The notes beneath the pieces are model-generated. The model saw only the letters and a list, made by a program, of their open reading frames with translations, was not told the origin of the DNA and ran no database searches. 64,000 nucleotides of DNA from contig NC_088307.1 of the NCBI RefSeq assembly GCF_032854445.1, forward strand, positions 14,522,017 through 14,586,016, in the 5' to 3' direction. Shown here piece by piece: positions 1 through 11,262 of this stretch (position 1 is the first letter of the stretch; each line of letters opens with the position of its first letter). Source of the DNA: Liolophura sinensis. Lineage: Eukaryota > Mollusca > Polyplacophora > Chitonida > Chitonidae. The translations under genes and the position numbers were made by a program.

Positions 1-741
1 TGCACCATTACAATATGTATGGCAAAAGCATTTCGCCGCTTTGTTTTGTGTCCTTGAACTATATAACAAATCAAAGGAAATTTATTTTGATATTTGTTTA
101 ACATTTGGAAATTAGAAACTGTGTATTCCAATAGTTAATGTAATGCACCAGTAGTTTTTGCCTAATTCTTCTTAAGACTTGGACCATAGGAAGGAGCGAG
201 GGGCGTGTGCTTTTTCAGCTTAAAAACATTCGGAATAAAACACCGACAAAGGTAAATTGACAAGAGTTCGGACTTCACTGGTATATACGGGTGGCCATTT
301 GATAAATACCACAGTGTCATCACTGTTCTGGTTGTGCCATAAAGCTGTACATTTATAAGAAAGTACATACCATGAAACAATTTATAAAAATCAAAATAAA
401 CCAAACATTTCAAAACAGAATTCAACCAGAATTTTTTTTTATATACATCTACTCTCACTTGAACAATTCAATTGCTTTTTTTGTAACCTGAACTTTCCTG
501 TTGAACTGATCTGTTTCGAGCCCTTTAAAGTCTTAAACAAAATGCAGAACTTGTCCATGGAATCTACTATAATATGTTTAATATGTGACCACAGGAGTAT
601 TTTTCAAATACAGGTGGCTTTATGAGTCGGACCTGAGCTTATGTCTTCTGTTGTGCAGCCCGTAAGCACATTAATCATCCACATAATCGAGGACCATACT
701 GAATTTCGGGACACCCCTGAGGACCCCATAAACAGAAGCTT
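1..741. other. Unannotated AT-rich stretch
   Basis: I see no gene, RNA or recognisable repeat here. The longest frame is a 98-codon one on the minus strand at 162-458. It has no domain I recognise and an ordinary AT-rich composition, so I treat it as chance. Confidence 0.5.
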
Positions 742-785
742 GTTCGCACAGTTCGCACAGTTCGCACAGTTCGCACAGTTCGCAT
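742..785. repeat. 9-bp tandem repeat (GTTCGCACA)n
   Basis: The unit GTTCGCACA is repeated nearly five times without interruption, and the last unit decays into GTTCGCATA. The array is short and nearly perfect, so it is probably young and length-variable. A minus-strand open frame running through it encodes a repeated Ala-Asn-Cys tripeptide, which is a by-product of the 9-bp period. Confidence 0.95.
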
Positions 786-1640
786 AAAGTTTGCTGTGGG
801 GTCCTCTAGCCCAAAAAGTCTGGATTTCTAAATATCGTCCTTTAGGGGCCAACATCTGCGTATAGGTTGGCGTGGTAGCGAGCATACGTCAGAAAGCTTG
901 AGAGGTGCGGTGCCTTAACGGCACCTAAATCCTGACGTGCACATATGTTAGATATTCGGGAAAGCAGTGTAAAACACCAAACAAATAAAGAAATATAAAT
1001 TCCTATCTATATGTAGGTCACCGACCATCGTATAGGATTTTTTTCACCGAATAATTGTCTTTCAATGGATAAATTCTCTCCGTCATTGCTTAGGCCAATG
1101 AATTTAGGTGCTTCTCTTCGACGTAGGCGAGACTGTAGAAGTACCTAACGTCGTTATGTGGCAAGAGGTTCCCTAAATGTAAGCTGCTAACGACCCTGGT
1201 AATTCTCCTGTGATTTGGGTGTTCCGGTTCTGTCTTCAGTTAGTTTCCTGTCCGATTCCCTCCATCCCAGTGACGCGTAGAGAGGATGGACAGCAAGGCT
1301 GTAACAGGAAGGGCAAGACTCCCTGGACTGTTAGGTCTGCCACTGTACCACGGTAATTGAAGGTCAGTGTGCCTAATATAATGCGACAGGGGAGTGCGAG
1401 CCGTAGAGCGTGATCCAACGATCGTGAAACCTTACAGGAAGGCAGAAGGCAAAGACAAACCAAACAGGAGACCTGCTATTGCTGGCGCTCAGTGACAGAC
1501 AAGACATCCGATAGTTAGTAACCATTATATGGAGAAAAGCATATCGCGTTATTAGCTTATCTCAAGTCAAAGTCATACCGTGGTTTCTATTTAAGCACGG
1601 CGGCCACACATTGTTTAGAGCGTCGACCTCAGATACAGAC
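786..1640. other. Unannotated stretch
   Basis: This is single-copy-looking sequence with no motif or repeat I recognise. A 75-codon minus-strand frame at 1236-1463 has no identifiable domain. Confidence 0.5.
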
Positions 1641-1642
1641 AT

Positions 1643-1915
1643 GGACCTTGCTGGCACAGATGGCTCGCAGCAAATATCAGATCCTTGGACAATGAGGTTG
1701 CGAGTTCGAATCCAGTTCTGGCTGTTTCAGCTGAGGTTTTGAGTCAGCAGGTTTGTAGGCCTAAGTTATCTGGTCAACGTCGGTGGTTTAATCGGGCATC
1801 CTGGTTTCCTCCAGTCACAGACCCTTGCGCCGTCACACATATGATAAATTGCTGAGTACTGGGTTAAGAATCAATCAATCAAAGATCAATCAATCAATCA
1901 ATCAACCAATCAACT
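1643..1915 (+). repeat. tRNA-derived SINE with AATC tail (SINE3)
   Basis: The head carries a good Pol III A box, TGGCACAGATGG at 1652-1663, and a B box, GAGTTCGAATCC at 1702-1713, at tRNA-like spacing. The body contains a TGGTTTCCTCC-like segment and a TTGCTGAGTACTGGGTTAAG segment near 1848-1867. The element ends in a run of AATC units (about 1868-1912). This head-body-simple-tail layout is typical of tRNA-derived SINEs copied by a LINE. The GAGTAC...GTTAA(G/A) end is shared in spirit with SINE2, which suggests a common LINE partner. Only one copy is clear in the window. Confidence 0.8.
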
Positions 1916-2693
1916 GCAGATTACCCTTAATCACCTTGATCAATTCTAACTTAACAAAGCCGACGTACTGCTACGTTCACGTAACGCACTGGTCGCCATT
2001 GAAGTTATGTGCACGTAACGTTGCATGGCGTTTGCGAAACGGGTTGCAGGGCACACAGGAAATGTGCGAATAGAAGGAAACGTTATTTCGATGTTGTACA
2101 AGTTCTTTTTTACGAATAGTCTTGATTTGTAGGATTTTACCCGCCGATTAACACGTTGAATGCGAAATTTCTTTTACAAGCTGTCAGCGTGGGAAATTGA
2201 TGAAAATTGATTTTTTTTCTAAATAACACCCATGATAAATTATCATGTTCACGATACCGAGAAACAGAACAAATGGCCATATTTCCACTAACGCGACAGT
2301 TCGTTTGAACGTCTGATACGTCACATTTTTTGTTGGCATTTAAAAGCTGGTAATTCTAAGTCAACAAGACATAGGATTAATTAGGTGGCAAGGTTTCCAT
2401 CTGGATTCTAACACTGTTAACCAGCCAGTTTCACACATCATGATTAAAATCATTACCAACCCAACAACGCCTCACCTATCATACCCGACCCCTGATGGTG
2501 AGTACATTGATAAATCAAGGCAACAGCTTGCAGAGTTACTAGAATCATAGACAGAGACGGTTACCCACCAAAAGCGCATCTTTCTGCAAACTGATTTTCA
2601 CAAAGGCAGGTGATACCATCACCCCCTTTCCTCCTCTCACCGTATTTAATCTTCACAACTATACTTATTCCTGTACAATAAAGTAGCACCTCA

Positions 2694-2990
2694 AACCCAC
2701 CCTGGTGGTTAGAGCTTCCGCCTCAAAGATTGGAGATCCCGGGATCAAACTCGGCCGGTAATATCAAAGACTTTAAAAATGGTACCTGCTTCTGCCTCGC
2801 TTTATGCTCAGCACTAAGAGGTAAAGCAAATAAACATGACCGGTTGGCCCGGTGTCAGTATATTGTCACTGAGGTGTGATGTCTGATGTCCTCGGCATGA
2901 TACTTCAGTGGGGACAGAACTTGGACACGTCTTGTATAAGAAGAGACAATATGTGAAAAATTGTTAAGTACGACGTTAAACCTCACGCAT
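2694..2990 (+). repeat. tRNA-derived SINE (SINE2), near full length
   Basis: The head reads CCTGGTGGTTAGAGC (A-box region, about 2701) and GGGATCAAACTC (degenerate B box, 2741-2752). The body runs through GGCCCGGTGTCAGTATA and CGGCATGATACTTCAGTG. The 3' end is GTTAAGTACGACGTTAAACC at about 2963-2982, followed by a CATA simple repeat. I know closely similar SINEs from bivalves and gastropods. A separate subfamily with the same 3' end lies on the minus strand at 55.2-55.5 kb. Confidence 0.85.
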
Positions 2991-3036
2991 ACATACATAC
3001 ATACTTACATACATACATGCATACATACATACATAA
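2988..3036. repeat. (CATA)n simple repeat, SINE2 tail
   Basis: CATA units with a few substitutions directly follow the SINE2 3' end. This is most simply the expanded tail of that SINE insertion. Confidence 0.9.
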
Positions 3037-4149
3037 CCTATTACTTTACCCCCACATATTTTGCCTAATCTTGACACCCAGTGACAGTTTACCCCATGTG
3101 GTTGTTAGTGGTTTTGTACTCTAGTTATTCTTTGTTTGCAGTTTTTGATCTTAACTGATCGTTTATGTAGTTAATTCTAATTATTTCTGTAGGATTGGCT
3201 TGGTAATGGGCAAAGCATGGAGATGGAAACTTTGCCGCTTAATTAACTTAGAAGTAGTTACCCACAGGCACTGTGTTGTTCTCATATGTCATTTTAATTA
3301 CATTGCACCTGCTACGAGCGTTTTGAGAAGTTGATGAAATTTTGTACAATTTCTGTTTGCACGACCTGAATACGAGAAAGTCGAATATAATACCAACCTT
3401 TAATAATCTGTATGTGACACACCCAGGTGCATCGGTTCCCCCGCTGACAATGTCGTTTTCATTATTCCACCAAATGGTACTCAAGCTAACGGCCCAAATG
3501 AGATCATGAACTTAGTGACGTCAAGACACTGGCGCAAATCATTCATATGCTAGGGGAGGTCCGCTACATCTGTGGTATTTTGTGACCTTAATTAATTGGC
3601 TTTTTATTCCTAATTTTACATCATGCGTGCTCTTTCTGCGAAACGGTAACAAAATATTATCGATTTTATACTTATGCATACTCATATTCAATTTGCTTCT
3701 CCACGATATGGCTAAAATACTGCAGTAGAGCCATAATCGTTCATTTATTCTTGTTACTTGTGCTCAAACAGGTTTACAGATATACGCAAAAAGCAACCAG
3801 GAATATCTTCGTGTATCTTGGTATAGATAACATTGCATTAATGTAGGGCATTATTGATGAATGTATGTCGAATGCTAACATATCTAATGTTAACATATAT
3901 ATGAATGGATTTATTTGGCTGTGCTTCTTTGCTCGATAAGATTTCTGTTTACAACTTATTGTCATGCCTTCACGTTATTGCTCACAGGAAGTATTCCTTC
4001 TACCGTCGCGTAACGAATGCCGGAGTCTTGGTGAAGTTTGGGGCTATGAATTCGTAGACCAGATCATCAATTCTTTAGGGTTCAAAGATCAGTAGACCAG
4101 ATATGGATGGAATTGACGGAGAGCACCAAATGACGCATCTGAACCACAG
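3037..4149. other. Unannotated stretch
   Basis: No repeat or gene is recognised. Open frames are shorter than 85 codons and overlap on both strands without any domain signature. Confidence 0.5.
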
Positions 4150-4680
4150 GTGTTTGACACTATGGGAAACTTTATTGGAAATATCGTCATTACGTTGCCA
4201 GGCGAAGCGTACCAAAGCGGTTCTTCCTCCGGTGTCCGACAGACATTTATGATGTTCTCCGTGTGGCGCTCCGGGCTGATGTCTACTGTGTACGAGAAGA
4301 CAATATCTCATGAAATTACCGGGCAACGGCGAGTCCCTCTCTCTAAAAATATGAAATTATTCCCAGTAATTGCATTTCTACAGGCTGGATGCCGTGACCA
4401 CATCAGCGAAAAGGCTCCAGGCCGAGCTCTGGCTATTGAACATTCCCGCTTCACCAATCTTCGCGAGGTTTGCCCGGAGGACCGTGACTATTGTCCTCTT
4501 ACCGCCACGTGCGCTGAGCACTTTTCGCCACCTGAGACCGTAAATACTTTGATAGCCTACTGGTTTTTTCCGCACGGGGAAATAACCTTGGGTCAAAAAT
4601 CCTGGCAGACGTCTAAAACTATTGTAAGGTTTACAAATACTGGCTTTTATAAAGAAACTAAAATCTCCGAGCAACTATAA
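4150..4680 (+). other. Longest open frame in the window (176 codons), function unknown
   Basis: The frame opens at an ATG at 4150 and stops at 4680. The encoded protein matches no family I recognise. Its C-terminal half is Cys-rich (roughly residues 80-125). The patch is visibly more GC-rich than its surroundings. A plausible splice acceptor, TTGCATTTCTACAG, ends at 4382 inside the frame and a donor-like ACC/GTAAAT follows near 4538-4542, so an exon of about 155 bases could exist. Against this, a 98-codon minus-strand frame covers 4378-4674 and an 83-codon one covers 4075-4326, there is no signal peptide or domain, and one frame of this length is not surprising in 64 kb. Confidence 0.15.
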
Positions 4681-6179
4681 TTAAATTGACCAAAACCTAT
4701 AGCGTTTTTGATGTTATTCTCCTGCTAAATATAGCAAAATACTTCATTACTGTCTTGTCCAGAGAGGGCCCGCTCAAGTTGACGGCTGTTTAATCGTAGA
4801 CACGGGATTGCCCTGTCACCGTGTTAATTGCTTGTTAAAATTAATAGATTCTATACGTAGCACCCGAACGATCACTAAACTCACCTTAACAGAAGCTAAC
4901 CTGGCTAATCCAGTCTGACGTGGCAGTAATTTGACTCTATAACTTTCGTGTCCTACGTGTATGCATCATAACATAACGTTTAAAGGAAAAGACCTATATA
5001 AATCGAACATATCACTAAATAGTCCACTTAAAACTATGCATTAAGATACTTTCATTTATTTTTAATTATATTTTTGTGAAAAGTGCTAATGGCGTTCGAA
5101 AAGTTGAATTCTATGATGAGCTTTATGGATCATACTATAAAAGTTCAGGAACTCTGACGTCACAGGAAGTTTTCCCAACTCTAATCACCACACTGAATGC
5201 TGGAATAACTCTTTTGGCCCGTGAGTAAAAAAATTACTGAAATAATGTTCCCAAAAATTCCTTCTTTCTGGTGAACATCATGAACAAAAGGTGATGGGGC
5301 GCCAGAGTTCCTAGATACCGTCGTATGGCTTATAAAGCCCACCAATGTATTCAAATATTTGAATGTCTTTCAACATCTGAAAAAATTCATTAGAAAATAG
5401 ATATGAAAGTATTTTTACGCATAATTTTCAGTTGTTTGTATGATGAATTTTTACTTCATATTTAAGCTTTCTTTTACTTAAAACATTCACAATGAAAGCG
5501 AAAGCATATTTAGTTCTGAGCGTTACCCTTGTAAATGGCAGGCACGTGTTGTTAAACTTGCTGTTAAAGTATCTTTGTCACATGTAGTACTTCTCTTCCG
5601 AGCAGAGAGCATAAGGTGATCCGACAAGATGTCAACACGGTATTAGCCCTGGATGGCCAGTGTTACATATTTACATATACATGCTGTTAAACTGACACTA
5701 GTGTTAAGAAAAGAAACCGATGGAATGCAAAAAGGAAACCCACAGTAACTATGAAGGAAATAATATGTATAATAAATAATGATAATATGTATAATAATAA
5801 ATAATATGTATGTATAGGTATCTGTGCGTACCTGTCCGAGTATTCTCCACGTACCTTTGCTCGATAGACCTTACAACACAGAGTCTGTCGTTCAGGACCC
5901 GAGGAAGTTCAGTGTTGAGAATTAACAAAATGCACGTATTTATTCAAATTAGGCAATGGATATGTAACAAATTTTTCGCTTAAAGATGCGTACATTCATT
6001 CGATATGGAATAAATGATATACGAGGTAGAAGCATGCCATTTACACACTCTACTAATATGACATATGACTTATTCCTACGGACAAGGTTCACATTGATGA
6101 ATTTGGTCCGGGTTGCTGTTCATAGCAAAACTAAACCCTTAAAAAGACAAAGGGGCATAAACCAATCATAAACCAGTAA
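4681..6179. other. Unannotated stretch with an AT-rich microsatellite-like patch
   Basis: Most of this is featureless AT-rich DNA. At about 5760-5817 there is an impure run of AATAATATGTATAATAAA-like units. No gene is recognised. Confidence 0.5.
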
Positions 6180-6199
6180 GACCAAAGCAAATCTATTTC

Positions 6200-6760
6200 G
6201 TTTAAAGACGGTAATTAGAGAGAGAATTTTTGTCAAAGATGAACCAGTGAAATATGGCCTTATGCCATTGTCTGTCAGATACAAAACTTATTTGTTAAAT
6301 TAGCATTGATTGCCAATGATTTCAATATCAATCACACCTCTCCTTGAAGCAATACACTTGAGTGAACTGTGAAGCTGCCATCAAGCAAACCACTTCGCAG
6401 TTAATTGAACTGTAATTAGGCAATATGCCGCGAAGACAGAAAATCATGGAATATTTCCAAACTTTGTCGCCATTGTCTGCGATGAAAGCAATCCCAATGC
6501 CAAATACTTATCGACGAGAAGTTGATGGATATTACACGTATTCGCACCATTAATATCCCCCTAATACAATACCGATCATCTGTGTGATTTACTATTTAAT
6601 GGCCAGAAACCAATACACAGGACAAATCTGAGAACACCTGAAATCACTGGGGTGTTTTGATTGCACAAATCATATGCTGTTCTGATCCGATCATCGAGAT
6701 TAGACAGACGGTGTTTCATTCACACCTGTATGATTTAACAGAATTCTACTCCAGCCAAAA
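6200..6760. promoter_or_regulatory. Candidate enhancer-like block (homeodomain and T-box motifs)
   Basis: The block is repeat-free and contains several core binding motifs: TAATTAG at 6212-6218, TTAATTG at 6401-6407, TAATTAG at 6413-6419, and two copies of the T-box half-site TCACACCT at 6332-6339 and 6720-6727. Such motifs are common by chance in AT-rich DNA. The call rests on clustering and on absence of repeats, not on conservation, which I cannot test here. No open frame of note crosses it. Confidence 0.2.
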
Positions 6761-7567
6761 ATGCACGTGGACAGCTCACTTAAATTCTGGCTTGTGGGCT
6801 CTTTACTAAAGCTGGATTTTAGCGTGGTATTTCTATCGCTAGATTTGTATCTTGTAATGTCATCGAATGCTCTGCTAGTCCGCTTTACGACGAGAAACCT
6901 TGAGAAGGCTCTTCCGAATTTTAAGAATAACGCGTAAAGAGACTTCCGATTTTAGCTTACTGGTTTAAATCGCACTGAATAGGGCTTGTGCCTGCGCTGG
7001 ATAATTTGAGATCTCCCTGTTCTCTTTTTTCCGGTGATCTATGGCTAAAAATATAGACTGAGTGGCAAATGTCAAGAAAACGCCAGCCTCCGCACCATAC
7101 GCTGTCACGGTAAAGTGCCATAGACTCATCCGTACATGGCATATTTAGTCTATGCTTTCTGCCAATGGGAGAACATTGACTTTCACATTTGTTAAGTCTA
7201 TAAATGTGTTATCTGGTCTGAACTTGATCGCTGAAGCCCCTGGGAACTCTGCGGTGTTCAGATGAATCATTGGTTGCAATAACATGCCCCCGTCGTTTTA
7301 CAGTAAAGTAATAATCTTACAAATACAGACCTCTTTCAAGGCAAATTCCTGCCTGCATTTCACGCCTGTCAAAACAAAGCGTCATCCGAGCTGTCTCTTG
7401 GGGATATCAATGTAACCCGATGACTGATAACATGCTTGCATAAGATGTCGCGTTACCTGAGAAGGGCGCTAACCTAAACGGGTCTCATGGAATGTACAGG
7501 ATATTTATGTCGAACCAGTTTGTTTTTGAGGAGGGTAAAACAAAAGGGTTTTAAAAATTTTAACCTC
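6761..7567. other. Unannotated stretch
   Basis: No recognisable gene or repeat. A 61-codon minus frame at 6957-7142 shows no domain. Confidence 0.5.
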
Positions 7568-7848
7568 GGGGCTTCTGTGTGGGGTTAGCATGCCAGCACT
7601 TCGAAATTACCAAGAATTACCAAGAAAATTACCTCTCACCAATGCGGTGGCTATGAGTTCAAGTCCAGTTCATGCTGGTTTCCTCTCGGTCCGTACGTAA
7701 AAGGTCTGCCAACAACTTTGTGGATTGTGGTAGGTTTCCCCGGGTTCTGCCCAGTTTTCCCCCACCATAAGGCTGGCCGCCGTCGTATAAGTGAAATATT
7801 CTTAAGTGCTGGGTAACACATCAATCAAATAAATAAGTAAATAAATAA
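7568..7848 (+). repeat. SINE1 copy, diverged, joined to repeat A
   Basis: The recognisable parts are CTCACCAATGCGGTGGCTATG (about 7636), GAGTTCAAGTCC (B box), CTGGCCGCCGTCGTATAAG and GAAATATTCTTAAGTG, followed by an AATAAATAAGTAAATAAATAA tail. The tRNA-like head before about 7630 is badly decayed. The tail abuts repeat A at 7849 with the same junction (AAATAACGACAGTG) seen at 13.88 kb. Confidence 0.85.
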
Positions 7849-8027
7849 CGACAGTGTGATAGCTGGCGAATGGTTACACGTGTAATCGGTGAAATACGGC
7901 CCCTTGTCAATTTACCTCAGTTAGAGTTTCTTTCGAACTGTTGATGTACATACTTATGCAGTAGGAAGGTAAACGCCTCTAGACACCAAGGATTAAGCAG
8001 AATTAGATACAAACAGGCAGATGAGTT
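7849..8027 (+). repeat. Repeat A copy (5' part missing)
   Basis: The copy begins CGACAGTGTGATAGCTGG and continues through GGTGAAATACGGCCCCTTG and TTTACCTCAG. By eye it is about 94-95% identical to the copy at 13.88-14.07 kb, with roughly ten differences in about 180 bases. It is far less similar to the other copies. It is followed directly by a SINE1 3' tail. Confidence 0.85.
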
Positions 8028-8090
8028 GTGAAATATCCTTAAGTGCGGGGTAAAACACCATTCAAATAAACAAAGTAAAAAAATAAAATC
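8028..8090 (+). repeat. SINE1 3' fragment
   Basis: GAAATATCCTTAAGTGCGGG then GTAAAACACCATTCAAATAAA matches the last 60 bases of SINE1. It starts immediately at the end of repeat A, so either a 5'-truncated SINE1 inserted here or this tail belongs to a composite element. Confidence 0.75.
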
Positions 8091-8202
8091 CTTAACCCGT
8101 GTATTTACATAAAATGTCAAATTTAAGAACACGTGCGAATTACTGGGAACTTAATGATCTAGAGTAAAGCATAACGTTTGCTGGCTAGTTCCATAACGAG
8201 CT

Positions 8203-8735
8203 CTCAATAAAGGTTATATGTATCATTTGGCAGTTGAGGCTGCGTGTTCAAATCCAGTCAAAACTCAAAACTTAAATTTAGCACAGTTGTCAGGTACCCT
8301 ATGGGTTGTGTTGATTTATTTAATATTTATTTATTTATTTATTCAGCCGAATTGAAGAAAATTTCACTTATACTCCAATCTCATGGAGGGAGGAAACCTC
8401 AATCGTAATCGAATTATAATCGTTGTAATCGCTATAATTCTGAAACATGCTATATGGACCATGCCCAGGTCTGTATCGTGAATCGTGATGTACACCTGAG
8501 GTTAAAACATGTCATGGAAATACCAATGAGAACATCATTTGATTGATGATATGACCTCTACAGATTTACGACTGATGCCGGTACATATTTTTGTCTGACA
8601 ACTTTCTGATATTTTTTAAGTTTTCATGTTTTTACCATAAAATGACGCAGATGTGAATAACTCAGAAAGTATATAAAGAGAGCACTTGAAATATTTTTAA
8701 CCTATCTTATCGTAAACCGACGAAGTTGAAAATGC
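8203..8735. repeat. 0.5-kb tandem duplication, first copy
   Basis: This segment and the one at 8765-9285 align along their whole length. Shared landmarks are CATTTGGCAGTTGAGGCTGCGTGTTCAA, GGGTTGTGTTGATTTATTT, GGGAGGAAACCTCAATC, ATGCTATATG, ACATCATTTGATTGATGATA, ACCATAAAATGACGCAG and GCACTTGAAATAT. The start is tRNA-like, with TGTTCAAATCC as a B box. A minus-oriented SINE1 3' part lies at about 8313-8400 in this copy and at the matching place in the second, so it was present before duplication. Confidence 0.85.
8313..8400 (-). repeat. SINE1 3' fragment inside the duplicated segment
   Basis: Read on the minus strand, the order GGGAGG, TATAAGTGAAATTTTCTTCAA and an AAATAAATAAAT tail corresponds to the SINE1 3' third. 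It is quite diverged. Confidence 0.6.
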
Positions 8736-8764
8736 TGAAAATGATTTATTTTATCTGGATGAAT

Positions 8765-9285
8765 TCAGTTCTCATTGAAGGCTATATGCACCATTTGGTA
8801 GTTTAGGCTGCGTGTTTAACCCCACTCAATATTGGTTCTACTAAAATTTAAATCTCTCAGTTACCTTATGGGTTGTGTTAGTGTATTTATTTATTTATTT
8901 GATATGAGTTTTGCGCCAGGCTGAAGAATATTTCACATATACGACAGCGACCAACCTTATGTAGGGAGGAAACCTCAATCCACTTAAACTTCGATCCAAC
9001 TGTAATCCGTGCAATCGCTTTAATTCTGAGACATGCTATATGTATAGAGTGAATTGTGATTGACACCTGAAGCTAAAACATGTGATGGGAATACAAGTGA
9101 GTGCGTCATTTGATTGATGATGTGACCTCCTGTGAATTTCAACTGAGACCGGTGCATATTTTTGTCGGATTACACTTTCTGATACTCTTTATGCTTTTAC
9201 CGTAAAATGCAACTGCAGTGAATAACGCAGAGAGTTTAGGAAGAAGCACTTGAAATATATTTAGCTTATTTTATCGTACGAATTT
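8765..9285. repeat. 0.5-kb tandem duplication, second copy
   Basis: This aligns with 8203-8735 with many substitutions and small indels, so the duplication is old. The embedded minus-strand SINE1 part at about 8883-8960 is better preserved here (ATACGACAGCGACCAACCTTA) than in the first copy. No coding frame is conserved between the copies. Confidence 0.85.
8883..8960 (-). repeat. SINE1 3' fragment inside second duplicate
   Basis: On the minus strand it contains TATATGTGAAATATTCTTCAG followed by a GCGCAAAACTC-like segment and an AAATAAATAAAT tail, which is the SINE1 3' end. Confidence 0.65.
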
Positions 9286-11034
9286 TATCGACCAATAGCG
9301 AACAATGTTAGTAGAGTACTAGACGGTTAGTGACATTTACTGAATTATGCAAGTCTTGTACTGAAGTGTTGTGTAGCTCACGATGATCTTTGGACTCGAT
9401 ATTGCTTTGTTCTCCCATCCATTGGCATCACAAATCCTGGAGGATAATCCATCGAGGGGGATGGTGGTGGTGGTGGTAGAATGGTTGCAGAGGGGTAGTG
9501 CTGCAGAACTCACCATGACGCCAGTTTGTTCGACAGGCTTGTGATTCAATCTCTTGTTAGGATTCTCTAAAGCGTCTTTGTGGTTCGTAATCAGTCTACG
9601 TTATAGTGACGGCATCATATATGCCATCATTGTAACGAAACCCATTCAATATAAATTTTGTATGAGCAGTTTTATTGAAATATTATATAATGATGAATTT
9701 TATGCCTTACTTTGGGTTTAGCGGAAAGGTCAGTGTGTTTTTTTTTAAAAGCATGTGGACAAACAAGAACTCGCATACTGTACGTTAACATGTCATTTCT
9801 TCGTTTCAGTAAACTCGTTCCCATTCCGCCATCATTATGTGAAATACTGGTTGGTAGCTTTTTATTTTATCGGTAACATTTATTCATATATCTCCATATA
9901 TGCACTGTATTTTCTCCAAAGGTCGTGCTGACTTTATAGTGCATCCATATTTGTTTAAAGTTTGCCTGTGAAAAGTTACTAATCAAGTATACAAGATCCA
10001 CCAAGTTGTGTTCACTTGCCTCATATAGTTTGAGGCATTTTTTTGTAGATTTAACTTTTCCTATCGATTGAAAAATTCCCTGTTAGCAATAAAATGATAT
10101 GATTAGTAATTTATAGTTTATTTATTTTATTGATATTTTACACATAATATTACTCAAATGTTCGGATGTGGTACAGGTCAACTCCTCCAATGACGCCATC
10201 TTGTCTGACTTATCCCGCGATCTGGTGGTTAGCTGTAACCGATCGCTCTGTAGTAAAAGGCTACCGTCCTGACACAGACGGCCAGTGTTTATCATTCTTT
10301 GTCATTCACAACTTAAATCCACATCGGTTGTCCTCAGTGAACGGACTATTTGCCTGAACCAGATCGATACATACAGCGAATATTCGCGATTGGGGCCGGT
10401 CCCAGGGGACCACGAGTCTGGGTCGGGCATTTCTATTTGCAAAATGGCCTCTTACAGCAATGAACGTTCTAGTGTAACAGGCCTTAAGCTGTGTTTCGTT
10501 GTGGAGGTGTCAGTATGAGATTTAAAGCGTACGCTTGTGATCTGGACACAAAGCGACAAAGTGGTTAAAAATAGCGCGTCCTTGCAATATCCTTCTGAAT
10601 TCCTATGCTGTTTATAAATCCAAATGAACAATTTATGTCTACGATTTTGCGGTTACACGCATTACTGTAAGCGAGCTGTGACATACATGTACAGCTGTGC
10701 AAATTTCACTCCCGGATGTGACGTACAACATGGCACAACTTGTCATGTGCTGTCAGTACCAACCTGACCACGGAGGGAGTGATGACAGCTGGGTTTGATA
10801 GTTCTCTGGTCCGGCTCAGACCCTGGCGATGATAAATGCACAAGAAAGAGTGCAAAGATTTTCCTGTGAAACGTTTTTGATGAACATTATTCACCATAAA
10901 AATCAGCGGTAATATCTAGGTTGCATGACATTCAAACACACGACAAAAATACCAATAAAGCTACAAACAAGTAGCTACAAAAATCCCACAGGCCTTGTTA
11001 TTTAAATACATGTACATGTCAACTCTTCAGTGTA
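9286..11034. other. Unannotated stretch
   Basis: No gene or dispersed repeat is recognised. A short (GGT)n run sits at about 9464-9478. Small overlapping frames at 10.2-10.5 kb on + and 10.7-10.9 kb on - have no domain. Confidence 0.5.
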
Positions 11035-11037
11035 TAA

Positions 11038-11150
11038 AAATGGCCATATTGTAAAAGTGGCCATGTTGTAAAAGTGGCCATATTGTAAAAGTGGCCATAT
11101 TGTGAAGTGGCCATGTTGTAAAAGTGGCCATGTTATAAAAGAGGTCATGG
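11038..11150. repeat. 17-bp minisatellite (TGGCCATATTGTAAAAG)n
   Basis: About six and a half units follow each other, alternating GGCCATATTG and GGCCATGTTG variants. One unit is shortened (TGTGAAG), and the last decays into GAGGTCATGG. No open frame is maintained because the period is not a multiple of three. Confidence 0.95.
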
Positions 11151-11224
11151 CTGACCAGGATACGTAAGATCTGTTCAGATCATTAGCCGCCGCTGGTACG
11201 TGCTAAACTACAACTCTAGACTGT

Positions 11225-11262
11225 CGTTTTAGACGTTTTAGACGTTTTAGACCTTCTAGACG
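11225..11262. repeat. 9-bp tandem repeat (GTTTTAGAC)n
   Basis: Three exact GTTTTAGAC units are followed by a variant CTTCTAGAC, then GTCAGTCAGAC. It lies 75 bases after the 17-bp array with no sequence relation to it. Confidence 0.9.

Noticed and set aside
604-885. A 93-codon minus frame with an Ala-Asn-Cys repeat.
   Set aside because: It is explained by the (GTTCGCACA)n array.
1702-1713. B boxes at this and other sites as real tRNA genes.
   Set aside because: No complete cloverleaf with acceptor and anticodon stems is visible; the sequences continue into SINE bodies and tails.
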